Assembly (NCBI GenBank): GCA_031422915.1
Contig: JANPEK010000119.1
Span: 12,688-76,687 of the forward strand
Reading direction: 5' to 3'
DNA length: 64,000 nt
Origin: JANMEX01 sp031422915
GTDB lineage: Bacteria; Pseudomonadota; Alphaproteobacteria; Rhizobiales; Rhizobiaceae
Shown here one piece after another: positions 35,427 through 43,156 of the stretch; within the stretch, counting starts at the first letter, position 1, and the number at the start of each line of letters is the position of its first letter. Made by a program: the position numbers and the translations under genes. The notes beneath the pieces are model-generated. The model was not told the DNA's origin. It saw nothing but the letters and a program-made list of their open reading frames with translations, and did no database searches.

Positions 35427-36347
35427 TCAGCGGAACAGCGACAGCACCGACTGTGCGCCGGAATTGGCAATCGAAAGAGCCTGAATGCCCAGCTGTTGCT
35501 GGGTTTGCAATGCCTGAAGCCGCGTCGATTCCTTCGTCATGTCCGCATCAACAAGCGTCGAAATTCCGCTCTCGATCACATCCATCAGATTGCCGACAAA
35601 GTCTTTCTGGATCGATATCCGACTCTTGGCAGCACCAAGCGTTGACGCAGCTGTCGCCATCGACTGAATCGCCGTGTCGACGTTGGAAATCATGTTGTCA
35701 ATGTCGGTGTTATCAATACCCACCGTCGTGATGTTGAGATTGGAAACCGAAACAGTCACAGCTCCAGCACCCGTTGTTGTGAATACCGTGTCAAGAATGC
35801 CGGATTGATCGGCCGAGTCGAAAAGCTCAGTGGCAGTGATGTCGATGTCGACTGTGTTGACCGAGACCGAACCTGTCGATGAGCGGTCAAACGACGAAAC
35901 AATCGACTTTGTTCCGAGGTACCCGGGCGCGGCAGAGTTAACCGAAAGCCAGTTCTCGCCAGAGAATGATGACGCCGTTGTTATGCTCTCCAACTGACCC
36001 TGAAGCTGCGTGATCTCTTCCTGGATCTTGGCCCGGTCAACGCCCGGTTCGCGCGCCGCGACAAGCTTCGTCTTGATCGCATCAACCACGTTGATCGCAG
36101 CATTCATACCTGTATAGGCTGTATCTACCTTTGCCGAACCAAGCCCGAGTGCATCCTGCACTGTGCCCAGCGCCTTGTTGTCAGACCGCATTGTGGTTGC
36201 AATCGACCAGTAGGCGGCGTTGTCGGAGGCATCGGCAACGCGGTAGCCCGTCGAGATGCGGTTTTGTGTGGCTTCAAGCGCCTTGTTGGTCTGCTGAAGC
36301 GTCCGGAGTGCCGTCATTGCGGCGGTGTTGGTCATGATACTGGACAT
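35427..36347 (-). CDS. Flagellin (first copy)
   Basis: This 306-residue filament subunit is of the short rhizobial type with little D2/D3 domain. The conserved N-terminal helix region (MSSIMTNTAAMTALRTLQQT, ISTGYRVADASDNAAYWSIA, TVQDALGLGSAKVD) and the C-terminal region (RLQALQTQQQLGIQALSIAN) pack in the filament core. A good ribosome site (AAAGGGACC) precedes the ATG. It lies downstream of fliP in the same direction, separated by 182 bases with possible promoter elements. It is clearly paralogous to the flagellin at 50530-51447. Confidence 0.95.
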   Translation of the reverse strand: MSSIMTNTAAMTALRTLQQTNKALEATQNRISTGYRVADASDNAAYWSIATTMRSDNKALGTVQDALGLGSAKVDTAYTGMNAAINVVDAIKTKLVAAREPGVDRAKIQEEITQLQGQLESITTASSFSGENWLSVNSAAPGYLGTKSIVSSFDRSSTGSVSVNTVDIDITATELFDSADQSGILDTVFTTTGAGAVTVSVSNLNITTVGIDNTDIDNMISNVDTAIQSMATAASTLGAAKSRISIQKDFVGNLMDVIESGISTLVDADMTKESTRLQALQTQQQLGIQALSIANSGAQSVLSLFR

Positions 36348-36419
36348 TATGGTCCCTTTGAACTGGATACGAAGAGGGACATACCGGACTTACCGGTGCA
36401 GCAAATTGGCATCATGCCG

Positions 36420-36461
36420 GTATCGAGACGATACTTCGCTGTGATCGCCAGAGTTGTATCG
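36420..36461 (-). promoter_or_regulatory. Repeated GTATCG half-sites upstream of the first flagellin
   Basis: The 182-base gap 36348-36529 contains an inverted repeat GTATCG-AGA-CGATAC (36420-36434) and a further GTATCG at 36456-36461, about 75-115 bases before the flagellin ATG. This could be an operator for a flagellar regulator, but no binding consensus is known to me for it and it may be chance. Confidence 0.25.
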
Positions 36462-36529
36462 CGAAAAGATTTAGCTTTGATGAATCTGCCGAGATCGTGC
36501 GAGATTTGATGCGCATGGATAACACATCG

Positions 36530-37267
36530 TCAATGAACCGAGCGCACCAGGCTCCCGGCCAGCAAATGCCAGCCGTCAATCAGCACAAAGAACATGATCT
36601 TTAGTGGCAACGCAATGACGGTCGGCGGCAGCATCATCATGCCCATCGCCATGGTGACAGTCGCAACAATCAAATCGATGACAAGAAACGGCAGAATCAC
36701 CAGAAAGCCGATCTCGAACCCGCGCCGCAATTCGGAAATCATGAATGCCGGAACCAGCACCTGATAGGCAATTTTGTCGCCAGCGCGAATGTCAATGCCG
36801 CGCTCTTCGGCCAGATCAACAAAAAGATCGAGATCCTTATCTCGCACATTCTCCATCATGAATCCCCGAAATGGCTCAGCAATCTTCGCAAATGCCTCCT
36901 GCTCGCTGATCTTTTTCTCAATCAAAGGCTGGACGCCTTGTGTCCACGATTTGTCGAGAACAGGCGACATCACATAGAAGGTCAGGAACAGCGAAAGGCT
37001 GATCAGGATCATGTTCGCAGGCGTGGTCTGAAGCCCGATCCCAGAGCGCAGGATCGAAACAACGATGATGAACCGGCTGAAGCACGTCACCGAAATCAGG
37101 ATCCCCGGAACGACTGCAAGAACGGTGAACAGGCTGAAAAGCTGGATAATCGCGCCGGAGGAGTTCGCGCTGTTCTCAGGAATCAGATCAAAAATGCTCG
37201 GCGTCTGCGCAAAAGATGCGTTCGTCAACACAATCAAAAACAAGATGGGAAGCACAAACCGTTTCAT
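36530..37267 (-). CDS. fliP: Flagellar export gate protein FliP
   Basis: This 245-residue protein begins with a signal peptide (MKRFVLPILFLIVLTNASFA), as FliP usually does, and has four transmembrane helices. Conserved stretches are SRFIIVVSILRSGIGLQTTP, PAFMISELRRGFEIGFLVIL and PFLVIDLIVATVTMAMGMMM. With FliQ and FliR it forms the helical export gate; fliQ and fliR are at 58-61 kb. The start overlaps the fliL stop by 4 bases. Confidence 0.96.
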   Translation of the reverse strand: MKRFVLPILFLIVLTNASFAQTPSIFDLIPENSANSSGAIIQLFSLFTVLAVVPGILISVTCFSRFIIVVSILRSGIGLQTTPANMILISLSLFLTFYVMSPVLDKSWTQGVQPLIEKKISEQEAFAKIAEPFRGFMMENVRDKDLDLFVDLAEERGIDIRAGDKIAYQVLVPAFMISELRRGFEIGFLVILPFLVIDLIVATVTMAMGMMMLPPTVIALPLKIMFFVLIDGWHLLAGSLVRSVH

Positions 37268-37824
37268 TCGAACAAAAACGTCTTGATGTAGATCGCCTCG
37301 ACCTTGCCATGGCTGCGGGTGTTCGCGCGCGCCAGTAGTTCAGCTTTCAGGTCAATGAACGCGCTGGACCCGGTCAGTTCGCTCAGGCGCATTGATCGCA
37401 GAAACGCCAGCATATCCTGATGGATTTGCTGCGGAATCTCCGCTCCCAGTGGCTCTGATGATTTGACCACAGCCTCAAGCCGCACCCAGACATCCGCTGG
37501 CATCGCTATGTTGGTGACAATCGGGTCCAGCGGATAGACAGTGTTGGCAACTCCGCCGCCATTTGCCGCGCCCTCGCCGGTGGAGTGTCCGCCCTCGCTC
37601 TCGCCGCCGCCCTTTGCGGCCTCTCCCTCGGATTGTGCCGCATGCGCCTCACCTGCAGATGCTTCGGCCTTTTGCGGGGCTGATGCAGCAAAGAGCGGAA
37701 AATAACCCGCCAGATATCCGCACCCCGCGCCGACCAGCGCCAGCACGACAGCCACCGCAAGCACCAGCTTCATCGGCAGTTTTTTTGCAGCTTTCTCCGG
37801 CGGGCTGGGTTCAGTTTTGGCCAT
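37264..37824 (-). CDS. fliL: Flagellar basal-body-associated protein FliL
   Basis: This 186-residue single-pass protein has a Lys-rich cytoplasmic tail, one transmembrane helix (about 18-42), an Ala/Glu/Gly-rich linker (about 50-90) and a C-terminal FliL domain (YPLDPIVTNIAMPADVWVRL... AIYIKTFLFE). FliL surrounds the stator and supports torque. It is coupled to fliP and lies 12 bases after flgH. Confidence 0.92.
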   Translation of the reverse strand: MAKTEPSPPEKAAKKLPMKLVLAVAVVLALVGAGCGYLAGYFPLFAASAPQKAEASAGEAHAAQSEGEAAKGGGESEGGHSTGEGAANGGGVANTVYPLDPIVTNIAMPADVWVRLEAVVKSSEPLGAEIPQQIHQDMLAFLRSMRLSELTGSSAFIDLKAELLARANTRSHGKVEAIYIKTFLFE

Positions 37825-37836
37825 GGCAAATCCCGT

Positions 37837-38550
37837 TCAGAGTGGCGACACAAGGTCAAGAAACTGCTGGCCATAGGCTGGCTGCTGCATTTCCGTGATC
37901 CGGCCCCGCCCGCCGTAAGAAAAGCGCGCCTCGGCAATCCGGTCGTAGCTGATCGTGTTGTCCGGTTGGATGTCGGACGGCCTGACGATGCCCGTAATGG
38001 TCAAAATCCGCAATTCGGCATTCACCCGGACCTCCTGCGAGCCGCTGATCAGCAAGTTGCCGTTTGGCAGCACGCTCGTCACAACAGCCGCAATCTGCAG
38101 GTTGATTGATTCAGAGCGCGTCGTGCCGCCTGATCCGGCAAAATCCGTCGCGTTGTTCAACGACGCATCCATTTTGCCCGAACTGCCCGCACCAGCCAGA
38201 TCAAACGATCCGGCCACACCAAGAGACTTTTTGCCGTTCCGGTTGCGGTTGGATTTGTTCGTCACTTGCGCATTGTCGTTGATCGAAACCTGAACCGTCA
38301 GGATTTCGCCAAGCACCGGTGGTCTCTTGCTTGCAAACAGAAACGAGGCATCGTCTGTCCAGGTTGAATGCGCATTCACGGGCGCGCTCAATCCAGCTGC
38401 CGCCACATTCGGCGCAACGCCAATCGCATAGCTGGCATTAGGTGCGCTCATCGCGGGTTCATGCCCGATGTCCTTGATGGCTGTCTGGCAGCCGCCAACG
38501 GCCAGCAACGCGCTCATGGCAATCAGGCAGGGATATCGGCGGCCAATCAT
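37837..38550 (-). CDS. flgH: Flagellar L-ring lipoprotein FlgH
   Basis: This 237-residue outer-membrane L-ring subunit has a lipoprotein signal peptide with lipobox AVGGC (cysteine near residue 20). Family motifs are LTVQVSINDNAQVTNKSNRN and IRPSDIQPDNTISYDRIAEA-type sequence, ending GYGQQFLDLVSPL-like. The ATG at 38550 (MIGRRYPCL) overlaps the motE stop by 4 bases; the open frame to 38793 reads through motE and is not real. Confidence 0.95.
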   Translation of the reverse strand: MIGRRYPCLIAMSALLAVGGCQTAIKDIGHEPAMSAPNASYAIGVAPNVAAAGLSAPVNAHSTWTDDASFLFASKRPPVLGEILTVQVSINDNAQVTNKSNRNRNGKKSLGVAGSFDLAGAGSSGKMDASLNNATDFAGSGGTTRSESINLQIAAVVTSVLPNGNLLISGSQEVRVNAELRILTITGIVRPSDIQPDNTISYDRIAEARFSYGGRGRITEMQQPAYGQQFLDLVSPL

Positions 38551-39128
38551 GACGGATCCTTCCGCCGTGCCGAGGCGGCCATGATCGCGGTAATGTCTGC
38601 GGCGACTTTCTCGTCCATCTCGTTCAGGATGACGCCAGCCTGGCGCGGCGCTATCGCCAGCAACAACGACGCAGCCAGGCCGGTATCGAGCTTCTCCAGC
38701 CGCGCCGCAGACGCTTCGGGCTTCATCCCGCCATAGATCTCCACCAGTTTGCCACTGGCCTGCTCGGCAAAGGCCTCGCGCCGCTGCACCCAAGCCTCAA
38801 GCTCTCGCTTCTTTGCCCGCACCTCCACCATCCGCTTGTCGGTTTCCACCAGAAGCAAGGTCAAGCGCTTTTCGATCAAATAGTACCGCTGCTCCCGAGC
38901 CTCATCGACAATGCTTTCGCAAAACAGGTCCTTGGTCTTGCCATCTTTCTGATCGAGCGTTTCGTCGCCACCGGCTGTCACCCCGTCCGGCTCAGGGGCA
39001 GCTTTCGTCGTTGCGGCTTCTGCCACGTGCGTACTCTGGGCCTTCTGTTCATTTGCAAAACCTGGCTGGGCAACGCCGCTCATCAAAGCCGCCACAACGA
39101 AAAATCCAACCAATTCACAGCTTCTCAT
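38547..39128 (-). CDS. motE: Periplasmic MotC chaperone MotE
   Basis: This 193-residue protein has a signal peptide (MRSCELVGFFVVAALMSGVA, cleavage probably near GFA-NE), a charged linker, and a helical, probably coiled-coil MgtE-N-like domain (IEKRLTLLLVETDKRMVEVR... ILNEMDEKVAADI). MotE in Sinorhizobium meliloti is a periplasmic chaperone for MotC. The position between flgI and flgH, overlapping each by 4 bases, is the same as in rhizobia. The FlaA-type partner motC is at 7363-8637. Confidence 0.85.
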   Translation of the reverse strand: MRSCELVGFFVVAALMSGVAQPGFANEQKAQSTHVAEAATTKAAPEPDGVTAGGDETLDQKDGKTKDLFCESIVDEAREQRYYLIEKRLTLLLVETDKRMVEVRAKKRELEAWVQRREAFAEQASGKLVEIYGGMKPEASAARLEKLDTGLAASLLLAIAPRQAGVILNEMDEKVAADITAIMAASARRKDPS

Positions 39129-40222
39129 TGAGACACCAGCTCGGCTTGCAGCGCCCCGGCGCTCTTGATCGCCTGCAGGATGGCAATCGTGTCAGAGGGC
39201 TTTGCCCCCATCCGGTTTAGCCCGTCCACCAACGTCTGCAAGTCAACGCCCTCGATCAGCGACAACGCGCTGTCACCTGGCAGAGCCTCGATAATTGTCG
39301 CTGGCTGTGTGGTGGTTTGTCCTTGCGAAAACGCTTCCGGCTGCGACACAGTCGGTAGTTCCGAAACGCGCACAGTCAACGCCCCGTGCGACACCGCCAC
39401 CGCAGACACCTTAACCTCGCTGCCGATGACAATCGTGCCAGTGCGCTCGTCAACCAGCACGCGGGCAGGGGCCTCGGTCTCCACACTGAGCCGCTCCAAT
39501 TGGGAAATGAAGCGTGTGGAGGTTACCTTCTGGGGCTTTTTGACAATAACTGATCTTGCGTCCACCTCGGATGCGAGTGCCGCTCCATAAGTTTCCTTCG
39601 TGAAGGCATTGATCGAGTCAACAACCGCCACAGCCGTCGAAAAATCCGGATTGTGCAAAAGAAAAGTGAACTCCTTCTGGTCTTCACTCATCTGCCGCAC
39701 TTCGCGCTCGACAATGGCGCCATTCGGCACACGGCCAGAGGTCGGCACCCCTTGCGAAATCTTCTCGGCCTGCCCGCTGGCCTGAAAGCCTGAAACAATC
39801 AGCCCACCCTGCGCCACCGCGTAGATCTTGTTGTTGGCCGCGCGCAGCGGCGTTTCCACCAGCGTCCCGCCAGCCAGCGTCGTCGCATCGCCAAGCGATG
39901 CCACGTTGATGTCGATCCGCGATCCGGATTTCGCAAATGGCGGAAGATTGGCGGTAACAATAACCGCCGCAACATTGCGCGTCCGTGGCCGCCCGTTGGT
40001 CGATGCAATGCCCAAATTTTCAAGCATCGCCCGGATTGACTGCTCAGTGAACGGCGAGTTGCGCAGGCTGTCGCCGGTTCCTTGCAGCCCAATCACCAGC
40101 CCATAGCCGATCAGCTGATTGTCCCTCGAATTCTGGACAAAAGCGATATCCTTGATCCGCGAACCCGCAAACGACGGCATCGTCAGCCAAATGATGGTCA
40201 GCACAGTCAGCGCAATCTTCAT
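39125..40222 (-). CDS. flgI: Flagellar P-ring protein FlgI
   Basis: This 365-residue periplasmic P-ring subunit has a signal peptide (MKIALTVLTIIWLTMPSFA) followed by the conserved start SRIKDIAFVQNSRDNQLIGY and GLVIGLQGTGDSL. The end LVDGLNRMGAKPSDTIAILQ is also typical. The P ring acts as a bushing for the rod in the peptidoglycan layer. It is coupled by 4-base overlaps to flgA before it and motE after it; FlgA is its assembly chaperone. Confidence 0.97.
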   Translation of the reverse strand: MKIALTVLTIIWLTMPSFAGSRIKDIAFVQNSRDNQLIGYGLVIGLQGTGDSLRNSPFTEQSIRAMLENLGIASTNGRPRTRNVAAVIVTANLPPFAKSGSRIDINVASLGDATTLAGGTLVETPLRAANNKIYAVAQGGLIVSGFQASGQAEKISQGVPTSGRVPNGAIVEREVRQMSEDQKEFTFLLHNPDFSTAVAVVDSINAFTKETYGAALASEVDARSVIVKKPQKVTSTRFISQLERLSVETEAPARVLVDERTGTIVIGSEVKVSAVAVSHGALTVRVSELPTVSQPEAFSQGQTTTQPATIIEALPGDSALSLIEGVDLQTLVDGLNRMGAKPSDTIAILQAIKSAGALQAELVSQ

Positions 40223-40677
40223 GACGGGTCCACGAGGATCGACCCGTCCTGCCCGACCCTTCCGGTGACAACCGCCCCATTGGCCTTGTTTCGCACAGCG
40301 ACCATGTCACCGATGTTTGCATCCGCCAGTGTCTCGCCCCGCATCGATATCGACAGCGCACCGTGGCGCAATATCACCGAAACCTGCTGGCCGGATTTGA
40401 TCATTGCAGGCTTGCGCAACAGCTCCGGATAAATCAGCCGGTCCGGCAATATGGTCTTGACCGCAATCATGCCGACCAGCGCGTTGGAATCGCGAATAAA
40501 ACCCGGCACGCAATGCGCACAGTTGGTCGCATCAATCATCGCCACTTTTGCAGCGTCAATTTGCTGACCCGGATAGATCGCGCTGCGAACAACCGCGGCA
40601 GTCTCGCCCGCCATGCAAGCGCACGCGAATAAAGACAAGACCATGGCCGACAAGACCGTTGTCCGCATTGGAGACAT
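40219..40677 (-). CDS. flgA: P-ring assembly chaperone FlgA
   Basis: This 152-residue periplasmic protein has a signal peptide (about 20 residues, ending near CACMAGE) and an SAF-type domain with VVRSAIYPGQQIDAAKVAM and GMIAVKTILPDRLI, then the C-terminal domain VSVILRHGALSISMRGETLA. FlgA assists P-ring formation by FlgI. The ATG at 40677 overlaps the flgG stop (TGATG). It is shorter than the enterobacterial form, as usual in rhizobia. Confidence 0.92.
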   Translation of the reverse strand: MSPMRTTVLSAMVLSLFACACMAGETAAVVRSAIYPGQQIDAAKVAMIDATNCAHCVPGFIRDSNALVGMIAVKTILPDRLIYPELLRKPAMIKSGQQVSVILRHGALSISMRGETLADANIGDMVAVRNKANGAVVTGRVGQDGSILVDPS

Positions 40678-41465
40678 CAACGGATACCCTTCGAGACAAC
40701 ACCTGACATCTCGTCAGCCGCCTGAATGACCTTTGAGTTCATTTCATAGCTGCGCTGCGCCGAAATCAGCTCTGTGATCTCCTTCACCGGATCAACATTG
40801 CTTTCTTCCAGATATCCTTGCCTGACAGTCGCAAATCCTGCGTCACCCGGCACGCCAACAGTCGGCGCTCCAGACGCGCTGCTTTGTGCGAACAGGCTCC
40901 CGCCGGTCGGAATGAGTCCGGCCTCGTTCGGAAAATTCGCTAGTGTCAGCTGGCCAAGCTCCTGCAAGTCGGTTTGCCCCGCCACGCGGGCAAACACTTG
41001 GCCGGATTCATTGAATATCACCTCGACTGTGTTCGCCGGCACAGTGATCGACGGCACAACGCTGTGGCCGTCACTGGTCACAAGCTGGCCTTCCGCATTG
41101 GTGTTGAAGGCACCGGAGCGTGTGTAGTTGGTCTCGCCGCTCGGCAGTTCGATCTGGAACCAGCCATTGCCGGTCAGCGCGACATCAAGCTGGTTGGATG
41201 TCGCCTGCAGCGTTCCTTGCGTGTTGATGGTTCTCACCGCAACATTGCGCACGCCAAGCCCGATGTGCACGCCCTCAGGTATGATGTCCTGGTTCGAGCG
41301 CGACGGCACACCCTTCTGCCGCTCAGTCTGATAGAGCAGGTCCGTAAACTCCGCGCGGGCGCGCTTGAACCCGGTCGTGTTGATGTTGGCAATATTGTTG
41401 GCAATCACATCCAGATTGGTCTGCTGGGCGCTCATGCCGGTTGCTGCAATCGAGAGTGCGCGCAT
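40677..41465 (-). CDS. flgG: Distal rod protein FlgG
   Basis: This 262-residue rod protein has the N-terminal motif MRALSIAATGMSAQQTNLDV followed by IANNIANINTTGFKRARAEF, the beta-domain start RTINTQGTLQATSNQLDVAL, and the C-terminal helix EVITELISAQRSYEMNSKV-like sequence ending DEMSGVVSKGIR. FlgG forms the distal rod crossing the P and L rings. It starts 9 bases before fliE's stop region and is coupled to flgA. Confidence 0.97.
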   Translation of the reverse strand: MRALSIAATGMSAQQTNLDVIANNIANINTTGFKRARAEFTDLLYQTERQKGVPSRSNQDIIPEGVHIGLGVRNVAVRTINTQGTLQATSNQLDVALTGNGWFQIELPSGETNYTRSGAFNTNAEGQLVTSDGHSVVPSITVPANTVEVIFNESGQVFARVAGQTDLQELGQLTLANFPNEAGLIPTGGSLFAQSSASGAPTVGVPGDAGFATVRQGYLEESNVDPVKEITELISAQRSYEMNSKVIQAADEMSGVVSKGIR

Positions 41466-41474
41466 TGTGTTCCC

Positions 41475-41774
41475 CTAAATGGCCATGCGGGTGAGGTCGA
41501 GATAGGCCGAGACAATCTTGTCGCGAATGCCTGTTGCAACGCGCAGCGACTGCTCCGCTGACATCACAGCATCCACCACGTCGCGCGTCGATCCCTGTCC
41601 CGCAAGCGCCGCCATCGATTGCATCTCCGCATTCTCAATTGCCCCGATGGCCCGCGCACCGGCCGCCTCGAGAGTATCGCTGAAGCTTGCACCGATGCTC
41701 TTGCCGGATTGGACCCGCGCTTGGCCCTGTTCAACAAGACTGCTGATTGCTGACGTGATTGCCGAAACGCTCAT
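41475..41774 (-). CDS. fliE: Flagellar hook-basal body protein FliE
   Basis: This 99-residue protein links the MS ring to the rod. It has an N-terminal Ser/Ala-rich region and conserved C-terminal helices (ASFSDTLEAAGARAIGAIEN, VVDAVMSAEQSLRVATGIRD). Length and position between flgC and flgG match FliE. The start overlaps the flgC stop by 4 bases. Confidence 0.93.
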   Translation of the reverse strand: MSVSAITSAISSLVEQGQARVQSGKSIGASFSDTLEAAGARAIGAIENAEMQSMAALAGQGSTRDVVDAVMSAEQSLRVATGIRDKIVSAYLDLTRMAI

Positions 41775-42187
41775 GTCGCCCTCAACAAATCAACCGACAT
41801 CGAAATCAGATCGCGGACCTGCTTGATCACCTGCAGATTTGCCTCATAAGACCGGTTGGCCTCGCGCATGTCTGCCATTTCAATAATGGCGTTGACGTTT
41901 GGAAGTTTGACAAATCCGGACTCATCCGCATACGGGCTTGCGGGATCAAACTCTGCCCTGAACGGCGAATTGTCCCGCGCCACTTCACTGGTCTTGACCA
42001 GATTTGCGCCGGTCTTGCGGTCAAGCTCCTCAACAAAGCTGATGATCTTGCGCTGATAGGGATCGCCGCCCGCTACCGTTGCCGTCGAGTTTGCATTGGC
42101 AATATTCTCGGCAACAACCTGAATGCGCCGCGTCTGCGCCGCCATTCCCGAACCGGCAATCTTGATAGACGAAACCAGACTGTCCAT
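41771..42187 (-). CDS. flgC: Proximal rod protein FlgC
   Basis: This 138-residue rod subunit shows MDSLVSSIKIAGSGMAAQTR followed by VVAENIANANSTATVAGGDP, the DESGFVKLPNVNAIIEMADM middle part and the C-terminal helix REANRSYEANLQVIKQVRDL. All are typical of FlgC. The ATG at 42187 is chosen; an upstream TTG two codons earlier overlaps the flgB stop. FlgB and FlgC with FlgF build the proximal rod. Confidence 0.96.
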   Translation of the reverse strand: MDSLVSSIKIAGSGMAAQTRRIQVVAENIANANSTATVAGGDPYQRKIISFVEELDRKTGANLVKTSEVARDNSPFRAEFDPASPYADESGFVKLPNVNAIIEMADMREANRSYEANLQVIKQVRDLISMSVDLLRAT

Positions 42188-42189
42188 GG

Positions 42190-42552
42190 TCAAACCTTCG
42201 CCGCTGTCAGGATCATCCGGTGAAAGGCGCTGACAATGGCGGTATTCAGCTCATACTGGCTTCTAACTTCGGTCGTCTTCATCATTTCAGTTTCGACACT
42301 GACCTGTTGGCCAGCACCAGTCGTCTTCTCAAGCGCAATCCCGTCATACGAATTGACGCTCGCCATATGCCGCTTATCAGTGGTCAATAAGCGCGCAGGA
42401 CCCGGCTCAAGCATCGCCTTGAACGGCACAACGTCCTTGGCCACATAGCCGGAAATATTTGCATGCGAGACATTCTCGGCAATCGTCTGTTGCCGCACAG
42501 CCAGCCATTTGGCCTGCTGACTAGCCAAGGCGAAGATGCCGGTGCTTTGCAT
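42190..42552 (-). CDS. flgB: Proximal rod protein FlgB
   Basis: This 120-residue rod subunit begins MQSTGIFALASQQAKWLAVR, then QTIAENVSHANISGYVAKDV, and ends with the C-terminal rod helix (EVRSQYELNTAIVSAFHRMI). The ATG at 42552 follows GAAGGAGCGCAC, a strong ribosome site; the open frame continues upstream to 42762 but without family similarity. It lies 64 bases downstream of the unknown gene 42617-43156. Confidence 0.94.
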   Translation of the reverse strand: MQSTGIFALASQQAKWLAVRQQTIAENVSHANISGYVAKDVVPFKAMLEPGPARLLTTDKRHMASVNSYDGIALEKTTGAGQQVSVETEMMKTTEVRSQYELNTAIVSAFHRMILTAAKV

Positions 42553-42616
42553 GTGCGCTCCTTCCAATCGCACAAACTTAAGTCTGCTGCCTTGTGCAGG
42601 ACTTGTGCGATACCGC

Positions 42617-43156
42617 TCATTTTCGCTGCACCCAGTCATAAGCTTCGCCCGCTGAAGTCTTGATCGACCAGCGCCCCTTCGACAGGACAATCGCCTCGAC
42701 TTGAGCACCATTCGAAAGTCTTGATCCCACCCTGACAGTCTCAACCTTGCCGCCATCAACAATCAACGCGCGGTTGGCGCTCACAAAAAGAATCTCCAAT
42801 GTCAAAGGTGAGTGCGGATCATCGCCCGGGAAGGCTTGGTCAGCGGACACGTTCACAATGCGCTCTGGAACGCGGCCCCTGATCGACCCTGTCACAATCT
42901 TGTCGAGTTGCAACTTGGGTTTCAGCACCGCAGCGATCTGCCTCTCGACATCGCCGTCGGCAACAGGATCGCGCTCAAGCTCTCCCGAAAACTGCATCAG
43001 TGGTGGCCCGAACTTTTCGGGATGAAAATGGATGTAAAATGGCAACGCCGCGCTCGCCATCGTCCCGCATCCAAGGCTACCGAAAAACAACACATTGCTC
43101 AATATTGAGCGTGTTTGGCGCACGATTCGAGCGCTATTCGATCTCAGGTTTTTCAT
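42617..43156 (-). CDS. Unknown exported protein between fliI and flgB
   Basis: This 179-residue protein has a basic start and a hydrophobic signal or anchor segment (SILSNVLFFGSLGCGTMASA, about residues 17-36). The C-terminal 65 residues have a beta-rich pattern (LTLEILFVSANRALIVDGGK, ETVRVGSRLSNGAQVEAIVL) that by eye resembles the small beta-barrel of PilP/GspC-type proteins, where a mature 'written by me' form gates assembly parts. I do not recognise a named family. The gene overlaps the end of fliI by 23 bases and sits in the flg operon, so a periplasmic role in basal-body assembly is likely but inferred. Confidence 0.7.
   Translation of the reverse strand: MKNLRSNSARIVRQTRSILSNVLFFGSLGCGTMASAALPFYIHFHPEKFGPPLMQFSGELERDPVADGDVERQIAAVLKPKLQLDKIVTGSIRGRVPERIVNVSADQAFPGDDPHSPLTLEILFVSANRALIVDGGKVETVRVGSRLSNGAQVEAIVLSKGRWSIKTSAGEAYDWVQRK

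Noticed and set aside
38551..38793. Upstream extension of flgH
   Set aside because: The in-frame open sequence reads through motE without any family similarity; the lipoprotein signal peptide begins at 38550.
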